Shown: piece after piece, positions 1-7,196 of the stretch
Numbering within the stretch: the stretch's first letter is position 1
Layout of the letters: every line of letters begins with the position of its first letter
Origin: CALVUJ01 sp045119835
GTDB taxonomy: Bacteria; Bacillota_I; Bacilli_A; RFN20; DUOF01
DNA: 64,000 nucleotides
Assembly (NCBI GenBank): GCA_045119835.1
Contig: JBGVED010000022.1
Coordinates: forward strand, 124,001 to 188,000
Direction: 5' to 3'
Notes under the pieces: model-generated
What the model was told of the DNA's origin: nothing
Seen by the model: the letters and a program-made list of their open reading frames with translations, nothing else
Databases searched by the model: none
Program-made: the position numbers and the translations under genes

Positions 1-375
1 CATCTTGAACAATTTGAAATGAAAGAGATTGAAAAAGTAAAAAGCAGACAACAATATTATACAAGAGCACTTGAAGATTTTACACGTAGAGAATTGGAAG
101 GTTCAAGTAAAAAATCTATCAAGCTTCCTAACGGTACTCTAGCTATTAAAAAACAACAGCCTCATTATGAATATTCAGATGAACAATTTATAACATGGGC
201 TGAATCTTATTTTCCTGAATTGGTTAAGGTTACAATTCCAGAACCAAAGAAAACTATAGATAAAAAAGAACTTAAAAAAAGATCTTTTATAGATGATGGT
301 ATGTTGTTTATTGATGGTCTTGAAGTACAAGGCGTAAGCGTAGAGGAGCGCGATGATAAATTTGAGGTGAAATAA
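1..375 (+). CDS. Gam-like host-nuclease inhibitor (Mu Gam family), 5' end cut by window
   Basis: This looks like a member of the phage Mu Gam family. These proteins bind double-stranded DNA ends and shield them from host exonucleases. The reading frame is open to base 1, and the first ATG at 19 has no ribosome binding site, so I treat the gene as truncated at its start. The visible part has a charged helical N-terminus, then the family's characteristic middle (KLPNGTLAIKKQQPHYEY) and a C-terminal stretch (EVQGVSVEERDDKFEVK) that matches the usual Gam ending. The stop overlaps the primase start as TAATG, so the two are translationally coupled. The role in protecting replicating phage DNA is family knowledge. 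The assignment rests on motif resemblance only. Confidence 0.8.
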   Translation, partial: HLEQFEMKEIEKVKSRQQYYTRALEDFTRRELEGSSKKSIKLPNGTLAIKKQQPHYEYSDEQFITWAESYFPELVKVTIPEPKKTIDKKELKKRSFIDDGMLFIDGLEVQGVSVEERDDKFEVK

Positions 376-1568
376 TGAAGTTTAGTAGAGAGTTCTTAGA
401 TCAACTCAAAAACAATGTAAATTTACTAGACTTAATAAGTGAATATACTGAATTATACAAGGCAGGCCCATATATGTATATGGGCCATTGCCCACATCCT
501 AAACATAATGATTCTGATGCTTCTTTTAGATTAAACACTAAAACCAATACTTGGTGTTGTTATGGCTGTCATTCAGACAAAAAGAATAAAGAACAAGGTA
601 ATTATGGTTCTGATTGTATAGCATTTATGGAATGGGTTACAGATGGACAAATGTCTTGGATAGATGCTGTTAAGTTTTTGGCCGATAAAATAAATTTACC
701 ATTGCCAGTAGAGAAACATGAAAAACAATATAATATTAATTATAAATTAATGAAAAAATACGAAAATGAATTAACTGAAGATGCTTTAGATTATCTTAAA
801 TATAGAGATATATCTAAAAATGAAATAGATAAATGGAATATAGGATATGACAGATTTGAAAAGAGAATAGTTTTTCCATTAATAGATAATTATCAAAATG
901 TAATTGGTTTTAATCGCCGTCTTCTAATAAAAGAAACAAAAGGCATTACTAAAAAATATGTTCATTCCGCTGATTCTGAAATATTTAAAAAATCTAATTA
1001 TTTATATGGTATGAATGACATAGATAAGTCTTTTGATTATATTATTTTAACAGAAGGCGTATTTGATGTTATCTTAGCTAGAAAATATGGGCTTAAAAAC
1101 GTTATTTGTGCATTAGGTACAGCTTTAAGCGAAAATCAAATACAACAAATAGCAAAACATAAAAAAGAAATCATTATAGCTTATGATTCAGATGAAAAAG
1201 GTATAACTACTATGAAAAAAGTTATTCCTATGTTACAAGAACAAGGTTTAACAACTAAATTAATTCCTTTGCCAGAAGGTAAAGATTTAGCAGATATGTC
1301 AATGTCTTTAAAACATGGAATAAAAGATTATGTATTAACTAAATCTATACCATATAGTTATTATTTAATGAAAGACTTAATAGAAGATTTTAATCAAGAA
1401 TATTTTTGTATATATATGAAATACATGTCTATGTTTAAAAACATAATCGACCAAGCACCAGAATCAGAAAAAGAAATTGCTACTTCATATATTAATAATA
1501 CTGTAAGTGGTAAGGAGCTGAATATAGAACATGTTATGCGACAAATGTCTCAATCGAACAATATGTAA
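375..1568 (+). CDS. DNA primase, DnaG type (CHC2 zinc finger plus Toprim)
   Basis: Synthesises RNA primers for phage DNA replication. The N-terminal zinc-binding domain is visible at residues 39-65 (C39, H44, C61/C62, C65). It has two extra residues between the first Cys and the His compared with the usual CPFH form, and a longer insert after the last Cys. A Toprim core follows: the acidic motif LTEGVFDV puts the metal-binding Glu at 227, and AYDSDEKG supplies D271 and D273. The LPEGKD motif near 299-304 is also typical. At 397 residues it is much shorter than bacterial DnaG and seems to lack the helicase-interacting C-terminal domain. A GAGGTGA ribosome binding site precedes the ATG. The next gene starts inside its 3' end. 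Confidence 0.92.
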   Translation: MKFSREFLDQLKNNVNLLDLISEYTELYKAGPYMYMGHCPHPKHNDSDASFRLNTKTNTWCCYGCHSDKKNKEQGNYGSDCIAFMEWVTDGQMSWIDAVKFLADKINLPLPVEKHEKQYNINYKLMKKYENELTEDALDYLKYRDISKNEIDKWNIGYDRFEKRIVFPLIDNYQNVIGFNRRLLIKETKGITKKYVHSADSEIFKKSNYLYGMNDIDKSFDYIILTEGVFDVILARKYGLKNVICALGTALSENQIQQIAKHKKEIIIAYDSDEKGITTMKKVIPMLQEQGLTTKLIPLPEGKDLADMSMSLKHGIKDYVLTKSIPYSYYLMKDLIEDFNQEYFCIYMKYMSMFKNIIDQAPESEKEIATSYINNTVSGKELNIEHVMRQMSQSNNM

Positions 1569-1890
1569 ATATTATGCATTCTTTGCAGATGCACCAATGA
1601 TTATAAATATAGAATCATGTGAAAAAGCAATAATGTCAGTAGAACAGCCTACATTTAAAAATCCTAATGATAATATAGCTTTATTAAATTTTAAACAACC
1701 AATAGACTATTCTCAATTTAATATACCACAAGAAGAAGATGAAACAATAGAAGATGAAGAAAAAGTATTTGTTGATTTATCACAACAAGCAGAAGAAAAA
1801 GAAGTAAGTATGATGGATTTATTATTGGAAGGAGAAAATGAAAATGTCGAAACAAAAAAAACAAAAACTACCAATAGACGTTCTAACTAA
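1531..1890 (+). CDS. Small Cys-containing protein with acidic tail, unknown function
   Basis: I do not recognise this 119-residue protein. Its N-terminus carries a compact cysteine pattern (CDKCLNRTICKYYAFF, then a further Cys near residue 29) that could bind zinc. The C-terminal half is low-complexity and strongly acidic, ending in a short basic stretch. The start lies 38 bases inside the primase gene in another frame, with AAGGAG at 1512-1517 as a somewhat distant ribosome binding site. Its 3' end overlaps the start of the sirtuin-like gene. The tight overlaps on both sides argue that it belongs to the replication operon. It may be a replication accessory factor, but only its position supports that. 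Confidence 0.65.
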   Translation: MLCDKCLNRTICKYYAFFADAPMIINIESCEKAIMSVEQPTFKNPNDNIALLNFKQPIDYSQFNIPQEEDETIEDEEKVFVDLSQQAEEKEVSMMDLLLEGENENVETKKTKTTNRRSN

Positions 1891-2626
1891 ACATTTACAA
1901 GAGCACAAAGATGCTGTTATTGTATTAGGTCCAGATATCTTAGGAGAGTATAAACAATGTGAAATAAATGAAGAAACATTTGATTTATACAATAGAAAAC
2001 TTATGATAAAAGAACCTAATAAATTTTGGAATTTCTATGTAGATGAAATAATGAATCCGTTAGCTATTACTAATAAAATAACAGCTCAGCTTAATAGATT
2101 ATTAGGCATGAATATTCATTCTAATATAATCGATACAAACATAGTTAAGACTATTATAAATACGGATACAAGAAATGATTTAATTAGTCCTAATGGCAAA
2201 AATGATAGACTTGAATGTGTGAAATGCCATAAAATGTTTGAAGCTCATACTATGATAGATGACTTAAAACAAGTTGATAAAACATTAAAATGTGAATGCG
2301 GTGGAAATATTAAACCAACTGTTTTATATCATGGTGAAAGATATAATATGAATATATATAAAGCAGTCAAAGACGCTATATTTGTAGAAGAGAATGGCAA
2401 ACCAAAATTGAATACGCATACGCTTATATTTATAGGAGTAGATTTTACAGATTCATTAATTTCTGAATTGATTGACTCTTATGATGCACTAAAAGATGGA
2501 GAACATTTTACTGTTATCGTAACAGACAAATTAAATAGAGATGATTTGATTTATTATAATCCTGAATTTGGGGTAACTGATGATATAGATCAAGCAATTA
2601 ATAGATTAATAAATTTAATTAAATAA
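1844..2626 (+). CDS. Sirtuin-like (Sir2-fold) protein lacking catalytic motifs
   Basis: This 260-residue protein resembles the Sir2/sirtuin family, which normally uses NAD+ to deacylate proteins or hydrolyses NAD+. The Sir2-like layout is visible in order: a hydrophobic strand ending VLGPDILG in place of the GAGIS nucleotide loop, an FWNFY segment, INTDT as in sirtuins (here residues 105-109), a zinc pattern C125-x2-C128 with C150-x-C152, then GGNIKPTVLYHGERYN matching the G-x-LRPxVVxFGE block. The conserved catalytic His motif before the zinc ribbon is absent (SPNG instead of LHG), and the GAG loop is lost, so NAD+ catalysis is doubtful. I start it at the ATG at 1844, nine bases after AAGGAG; the ATG at 1838 is only three bases away. 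It overlaps the preceding gene. Confidence 0.6.
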   Translation: MSKQKKQKLPIDVLTKHLQEHKDAVIVLGPDILGEYKQCEINEETFDLYNRKLMIKEPNKFWNFYVDEIMNPLAITNKITAQLNRLLGMNIHSNIIDTNIVKTIINTDTRNDLISPNGKNDRLECVKCHKMFEAHTMIDDLKQVDKTLKCECGGNIKPTVLYHGERYNMNIYKAVKDAIFVEENGKPKLNTHTLIFIGVDFTDSLISELIDSYDALKDGEHFTVIVTDKLNRDDLIYYNPEFGVTDDIDQAINRLINLIK

Positions 2627-2643
2627 AAATGGAGAGATGTAAT

Positions 2644-2961
2644 ATGATAGAAATATTTTCAATAATGCATAGCAGTCATGCTATAAATGGTATATCTATA
2701 GAAGAATTAAATGATATTTTTGTAAACAATCATAGTGATACTTATATAATCACTATGATTGGTAAAAACAAAATAATTCTTAAAAACAAAGAAGAAAATA
2801 AATTTGAAAAACTAGATTGTATCTGTAATTATTTTGATACAAATGGATTAACAGATTGTAATGATATAAAAGAAAAATGTACTGGAAAATGTGATTCTTG
2901 TAAAGAATGTTACAAATGTGCATTACAAAAACTAGAGTCTGGAGATATGACTTTAAAATAG
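2644..2961 (+). CDS. Small protein with C-terminal cysteine cluster, unknown
   Basis: Unknown protein of about 105 residues. The N-terminal two thirds are mixed alpha/beta without a recognised motif. The C-terminal part has a dense cysteine cluster (KCTGKCDSCKECYKCAL) of the kind that binds zinc or another metal, plus an earlier CIC. GGAGAG at 2631-2636 lies seven bases before the ATG at 2644, so I prefer that start to the ATG at 2629, which overlaps the ribosome binding site. It sits between the sirtuin-like and Nudix-like genes in the same operon. No function can be assigned from sequence. Confidence 0.65.
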   Translation: MIEIFSIMHSSHAINGISIEELNDIFVNNHSDTYIITMIGKNKIILKNKEENKFEKLDCICNYFDTNGLTDCNDIKEKCTGKCDSCKECYKCALQKLESGDMTLK

Positions 2962-2971
2962 AGGGAATGTT

Positions 2972-3559
2972 ATGTTTAAAAATAAAGAACAAGTAATGGT
3001 TGTTCCTGTTAACTATGTATCTAATGTTGGAAATAAATTTAAACTTAATGAAACTTTAACATTACAACAAAGCTATTGCCATTATGATTCTTTAGGTGTA
3101 TATAGACCACTATATGAAATAGAAAATAATATTTGCTTTATTAGAATATCAACAATGTTAATAATTAAGAATCAATATAATGAATACCTAGTAAAAGAAT
3201 TATATGACAAACAAAAACGTCCATGTCTTGAACTAGGTATTCATTCTTATGTGAAGTCTCAAAGTGGTAATTATCAAGCTATATATAATCAATTAATAGC
3301 TTCAACAAGAAATTACTTTGATGTTGATTTAAACTTTAAATATCTTGGTACAATTAGAGACTTGGCAAATGATAATGTAAAATCTATATTGGGGAATGTA
3401 TATATAACTGAAATAAATAAAGATGATTTTATTTTAAAAACAAAACATGAATTATATGAAAATAAATGGTATAGCAAACAAGAATTAATAGATAAATATA
3501 ATAAAGCTACATCATGGTCAAAAATTATGATAGATAATATAGTTGAAGAATTAATATAA
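2972..3559 (+). CDS. Nudix-like fold protein without a Nudix box
   Basis: The 195-residue protein resembles a group of phage and bacterial Nudix-type proteins that open with a VVPxNYL-like segment. The strand CFIRISTMLIIKNQYNEYL and the following LELGIHSYVKSQSGNYQAIY occupy the place where active Nudix enzymes have LGIGGH and the box GX5EX7REUXEE. The REXXEE residues are missing here (LIASTRNYFDVD), so the classic pyrophosphohydrolase activity is unlikely. GAGGG seven bases before the ATG supports the start. It lies directly upstream of the ribonucleotide reductase, in a nucleotide-metabolism setting. It could be a binding or regulatory relic of a Nudix enzyme; similarity is by eye and moderate. 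Confidence 0.5.
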   Translation: MFKNKEQVMVVPVNYVSNVGNKFKLNETLTLQQSYCHYDSLGVYRPLYEIENNICFIRISTMLIIKNQYNEYLVKELYDKQKRPCLELGIHSYVKSQSGNYQAIYNQLIASTRNYFDVDLNFKYLGTIRDLANDNVKSILGNVYITEINKDDFILKTKHELYENKWYSKQELIDKYNKATSWSKIMIDNIVEELI

Positions 3560-3579
3560 AAGAAAGGAGTTCCAGTTGA

Positions 3580-5907
3580 ATGAACGAAAGAGATTGGCTT
3601 GGTACTGAAAATCAATTAGCTATAGATATATGGAATAAAAAATATAAATACGAAGATGAAACATTTGAACAATGGTTAGATAGAGTTTCAAATGGAGATG
3701 AAGAAGTTAGAAGATTAATAATAGAACAAAAATTCTTATTTGGTGGAAGAATTCTAGCAAATAGAGGATTACAAAAATTTGATAAAAAAGTAACTTATTC
3801 AAATTGCTATGTGTTAGAAATAAAAGATGACTCTATAGAAGCAATATATCAAACTTGTGCTGAATTAGCTAGAACATTTAGCTATGGAGGCGGAGTTGGA
3901 ATAGATATATCAAAATTAAGAGCAAAAGGAATGTCTGTAAATAATGCAGCAAAAACAACTACTGGTGCTGTTAGCTTTATGGATACTTTCTCTAATGTAT
4001 CTGAAGTTATAGGTCAAAACGGTAGACGTGGTGCAACTATGATTTCTATAGATTGTCATCATCCAGACTTAGAAGAATTTATAAATATCAAAACAGATTT
4101 AGATAAAGTAACAAAAGCAAATATATCAGTTAGAATTACAAATGATTTTATGCAAGCCGTTGTAAATGATTTACCATGGACTTTATCTTTTACAACTGAA
4201 TCTGGAGACGTTCTAGAAAAAGTAGTAAGTGCTAAAGAAATATTTCACTTACTTGCTAAAAACAATTGGGACTTTGCAGAGCCAGGTATATTGTTCTGGG
4301 ACGATATAGAAAACTATAACATAATGAGCGAAGATCCTAAATTTAAATATGCAGGAGTTAATCCCTGTGCTGAGGAACCATTGCCAGCTGGTGGAAGTTG
4401 TTTATTAGGATCATTTAATTTATCTGCTTATGTTTGCGGTGGAAAATTTGATTTTGATGAATTCTCTAATGATATTCATATTGTAGTAGAAGCTATGAAT
4501 GATGTATTAGATGAAGGATTACCATTACATCCATTACAAATACAAAGAGATACTGTTGAAAAATTAAGACAAATAGGTATAGGTATAATGGGTGTAGCAG
4601 ATATGCTAATAAAAATGGATATAAAATATGATTCAAAAGAAGCTTTAGAATTATGTGATGAAATAGGGTTCGTTTTAGCAAATGAATCATTATGTGCTTC
4701 TGCTTTATTAGCAAAAAGACACGGTGCTTTTCCAGTTTGCGATAGAGAAGCCATATTAAAATCAGATTTTATATTTAACAATACTACAGGTGAAACATAT
4801 GATTTAATAGCAGAGTATGGATTAAGAAATAGTCAATTATTGACTATAGCTCCAACTGGAACACTTTCTACTATGTTAGGTATAAGCGGCGGAATTGAGC
4901 CTATATTTAGTTTATCTTATACAAGAAAAACAGAATCATTACACGGAGAAGAAGTATATTATAAAGTGTTTACTCCGATAGCTCAAGAATACATGAATAA
5001 ACATCATTTAGAGGAAGAAGAAGATTTACCAGATTTCTTTGTAACTGCTCAAACTATAAATCCATTCAAAAGAGTAGAAATGCAAGGAATTTGGCAAAAA
5101 CACATAGATGCGAGTATTTCATCAACAGTTAATTTACCTAATTCTGCAACAATTGAAGAAGTTGAGCAATTATACATCTCTGCATGGGAAAATGGTCTAA
5201 AGGGTATGACTATCTTTAGAGACGGATGTGCTAGATTAGGCGTTTTAACGTTAGATAACAAAAAAGACGAAAAAGAGGAAAAACCTGAAAAAGCCGAAAA
5301 TGAGAAAAAAGAGCTAAATAACCTTTTACCTCAAATGGACAATAATCTTAAATTTGGCGATACTATCATGCCTTCTGATTCTTTAATAGGTCTTAAAAAG
5401 ACAATAAAATCAGGATGTGGCACAATGCACGTAAATGCCTTTTTTGATGAAGAGACAGGAGAGCTAAGAGAAGTCTTTTTATCAAAAGGTAGCAAAGGCG
5501 GATGTTTGGCATTTACTAATGCTGTATCAAGATTAATAAGTTTACTTGCAAGAAAAGGAGCCCCATTAGAAGAAATAGTAGACCAATTAAATTCTGTTGT
5601 TGTATGTCCTAGCTATGCAGCAGCAAGAGCAGCTGGTAAAGAAGTTTCTCCAGGTTCATCATGTGCAGCATCTATAGCGAAAGCATTATTAGAAATGCAA
5701 GCTAAATTTCAAAAGATGTTTATAGACGATGAAGATGAGCCACACGAACTTACTAAAAAAGAACCTGTTAAATTAGATAAAGAAAGAATAACTAAAGAAG
5801 TTAAAGGTCCAGATTATGCTATTTGTCCAGAGTGCGGCGAAAAATCTTTAATGTATTCTGGCGGTTGTAATTCATGTACTAACTGCGGATATACAAAATG
5901 TCAATAG
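3580..5907 (+). CDS. nrdJ: Adenosylcobalamin-dependent (class II) ribonucleotide reductase
   Basis: Reduces ribonucleotides to deoxyribonucleotides using a radical generated from coenzyme B12, supplying dNTPs for phage replication. The 775 residues show the class II plan. C76 (YSNCYV) and C274 (GGSCLLG) form the expected redox pair, and NPCAE at 261-265 carries the thiyl-radical C263 and catalytic E265. The phosphate-binding PTGT is at 425-428. A TSCPD-like domain follows around 610-690 (SGCGTMHVNAFFD). The C-terminal cysteine motif (CPECGEKSL to YTKC) is the usual tail. NPCAE instead of NPCGE is a minor variant. AAAGGAG at 3563-3569 sets the ATG. No partner subunit gene is present, as expected for class II. 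A candidate terminator follows. Confidence 0.95.
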   Translation: MNERDWLGTENQLAIDIWNKKYKYEDETFEQWLDRVSNGDEEVRRLIIEQKFLFGGRILANRGLQKFDKKVTYSNCYVLEIKDDSIEAIYQTCAELARTFSYGGGVGIDISKLRAKGMSVNNAAKTTTGAVSFMDTFSNVSEVIGQNGRRGATMISIDCHHPDLEEFINIKTDLDKVTKANISVRITNDFMQAVVNDLPWTLSFTTESGDVLEKVVSAKEIFHLLAKNNWDFAEPGILFWDDIENYNIMSEDPKFKYAGVNPCAEEPLPAGGSCLLGSFNLSAYVCGGKFDFDEFSNDIHIVVEAMNDVLDEGLPLHPLQIQRDTVEKLRQIGIGIMGVADMLIKMDIKYDSKEALELCDEIGFVLANESLCASALLAKRHGAFPVCDREAILKSDFIFNNTTGETYDLIAEYGLRNSQLLTIAPTGTLSTMLGISGGIEPIFSLSYTRKTESLHGEEVYYKVFTPIAQEYMNKHHLEEEEDLPDFFVTAQTINPFKRVEMQGIWQKHIDASISSTVNLPNSATIEEVEQLYISAWENGLKGMTIFRDGCARLGVLTLDNKKDEKEEKPEKAENEKKELNNLLPQMDNNLKFGDTIMPSDSLIGLKKTIKSGCGTMHVNAFFDEETGELREVFLSKGSKGGCLAFTNAVSRLISLLARKGAPLEEIVDQLNSVVVCPSYAAARAAGKEVSPGSSCAASIAKALLEMQAKFQKMFIDDEDEPHELTKKEPVKLDKERITKEVKGPDYAICPECGEKSLMYSGGCNSCTNCGYTKCQ

Positions 5908-5953
5908 GTAATCGTTCGACAAATTTCGCAAACTAGGATCAAAAATTTATTTT

Positions 5954-5990
5954 TTCGCGGAGCGATTTTTTCGTTTGCCGCGAATTTTTT
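5954..5990 (+). terminator. Intrinsic terminator after nrdJ, with a possible alternative fold
   Basis: The inverted repeat TTCGCGG (5954-5960) / CCGCGAA (5978-5984) is followed by six T residues. The 17-base loop is larger than usual. An upstream segment, TTTCGCAAAC at 5924-5933, can alternatively pair with GTTTG-CCGCGAA at 5973-5984, which would compete with the terminator hairpin. Attenuation is therefore possible but unproven. Confidence 0.6.
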
Positions 5991-6012
5991 ATTATGAAAA
6001 ATTTTTAATAAA

Positions 6013-6172
6013 ACTGACATGAATACTGACATAGAAAACTTAGACACCTTGGAACAAACGTTTTCTATATCAAAATCATAAAAGTATATATTTTATGTCA
6101 GTATAGAAAGAAAACGTTTATCTCAATGGTTTCAGACTAAGAAAAATAACTATGTCAGTTATGGTCAGTCAT
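6013..6172. repeat. Long imperfect inverted repeat in the nrdJ-dut intergenic region
   Basis: Nested complementary blocks are centred near 6088-6092: ACTGACAT 6013-6020 with GGTCAGTCAT 6163-6172 (imperfect), ACTGACATAG 6025-6034 with CTATGTCAGT 6150-6159 (exact, 10 bp), CTTAG 6039-6043 with CTAAG 6137-6141, and AAACGTTTTCT 6056-6066 with AGAAAACGTTT 6109-6119 (exact, 11 bp). A further ATGTCAGT is at 6095-6102. The centre is TA-rich. There is no protein frame here. It could be a tandem operator, a replication origin or a structured leader of the following genes; the sequence alone does not decide. Confidence 0.75.
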
Positions 6173-6186
6173 AATAGGAGATAAAA

Positions 6187-6357
6187 ATGAATAAAATATT
6201 TAATGTAAATGATATAGTTAAAGTACCAAGATTAGATATGGTTGGTAAGATAATAGATTCTGATGTTACAATAGAAGGAAATAATACTATCTATTTAATA
6301 GTATTCGATAATGGTACTTTTGATTCCTTCTTAGGAATTGAATTAGAAGAAAATTAG
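6187..6357 (+). CDS. 56-residue small protein, unknown function
   Basis: A short frame opens with an ATG at 6187, seven bases after TAGGAG, and ends with TAG at 6355-6357, just before the dUTPase ribosome binding site. The predicted peptide (start MNKIFNVNDIVKVPRL, end GIELEEN) alternates hydrophobic and polar residues as in a small beta-barrel. The opening NVNDIVKVP and the later IVFDNGTF resemble SH3/KOW-like mini-barrels, but that is only a fold impression. It is the first gene after the long inverted repeat, so it may be the first cistron of the dut-dnaE transcript. Codon use and spacing match the neighbours. Confidence 0.65.
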   Translation: MNKIFNVNDIVKVPRLDMVGKIIDSDVTIEGNNTIYLIVFDNGTFDSFLGIELEEN

Positions 6358-6369
6358 AGGAGTGATATT

Positions 6370-6870
6370 TTGATTAAAGTAAAAAAATTAAATCCAGATG
6401 CAGTTCTACCTAAATTTGCTCATAGTACAGATGCTGGAGCAGATTTATTTACTTGTGAGGATTTAGAATTAAGACCAGGAGAAAAAGGTATAGCAAAAAC
6501 AGGTTTAGCAATACAATTAAAACCAGGTTTTTGTGCTTCTATTAGACCTAAATCAGGTATGACTGTTAAAGGCGTTCCTTGTGAAGTACAACATAAAGTA
6601 CTTGATGAATCTGGTATTCATTATGTGACTATACAAGAGAGAGTAGATATCACAGTTTATCTAGGATTAATAGATAATGAATATAGAGGAGATTTAGGTA
6701 TAATGGTTAAAAATGAAAGTGATATGAATATTATTATACCTAAGCATACTAAACTGGCTCAACTTGTTCTTGAAAAATACTATCAAGATAATTTTATTGA
6801 AGTAGATGAACTTGAAGAAACTGACCGTGGTGAAGGTGGATTTGGTTCCACTGGAATATGTCTAGTATAG
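6370..6870 (+). CDS. dut: dUTP diphosphatase (trimeric dUTPase)
   Basis: Hydrolyses dUTP to dUMP and pyrophosphate, keeping uracil out of phage DNA and supplying dUMP for thymidylate. All five motifs of the trimeric family are visible: TDAGADLF (near 20-27), RPKSGM for the usual P-R-S-G motif, GLIDNEYRGDLG, the KLAQLVL segment, and the Gly-rich C-terminal arm TDRGEGGFGSTG that closes over the active site. At 166 residues it is slightly longer than typical, because of an insert of roughly 20 residues between motifs 2 and 3. The start is a TTG at 6370, seven bases after GAGGAG. It lies in the same operon as the reductase and polymerase. Confidence 0.95.
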   Translation: MIKVKKLNPDAVLPKFAHSTDAGADLFTCEDLELRPGEKGIAKTGLAIQLKPGFCASIRPKSGMTVKGVPCEVQHKVLDESGIHYVTIQERVDITVYLGLIDNEYRGDLGIMVKNESDMNIIIPKHTKLAQLVLEKYYQDNFIEVDELEETDRGEGGFGSTGICLV

Positions 6871-6887
6871 AAAGTAGGAGATTTAAT

Positions 6888-7166
6888 ATGAATAAGAAAT
6901 GCACAACAGTTAATTGTTCATTAACTGGTTGTAAGTATAATAGTGCATGTTGTGCAAATCCGGCATGTAAAGAATGCTATTGCACATTGCACAAAATTGA
7001 TTTAATTATTGATGAAGAAAATGGTCTATTCGATTGTAAACAATATGAATATGACTATACCAAACCTTATGAATGTATCGATTGTCAATTAGAAAAACAT
7101 GGTGAGATAGAAATTGTGCCCGATCCTGTTTTTGTAGAAGTTGACGACTTAGATGATATATTTTAA
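6888..7166 (+). CDS. Small cysteine-rich protein (DUF1540-like)
   Basis: The 92-residue protein is rich in cysteine in its N-terminal half: CTTVNCSLTGCKYNSACC, then further CxxCYC and C residues. The spacing C-x4-C-x4-CKYN recalls the short DUF1540 domain of Firmicutes, thought to bind metal, but I cannot confirm membership. The C-terminal half is acidic and ends VEVDDLDDIF. I start it at the ATG at 6888, seven bases after GTAGGAG at 6874-6880; an earlier in-frame ATG at 6858 would overlap dut and has no ribosome binding site. Its role is unknown; it lies directly upstream of the DNA polymerase gene. Confidence 0.65.
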   Translation: MNKKCTTVNCSLTGCKYNSACCANPACKECYCTLHKIDLIIDEENGLFDCKQYEYDYTKPYECIDCQLEKHGEIEIVPDPVFVEVDDLDDIF

Positions 7167-7196
7167 ATACTAAAGCTAGAGGATGAGGTGAGACTA

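Noticed and set aside
2780..3615. Minus-strand frames across the 2629-3615 region
   Set aside because: Highly hydrophobic or repetitive shadow frames without a start site, opposite well-supported plus-strand genes.
5908..6186. Cobalamin riboswitch linked to nrdJ
   Set aside because: The region is downstream, not upstream, of nrdJ, and no B12-box motif is seen.
6858..6887. Upstream ATG at 6858 for the cysteine-rich gene
   Set aside because: It overlaps dut and has no ribosome binding site, whereas GTAGGAG is well placed for the ATG at 6888.
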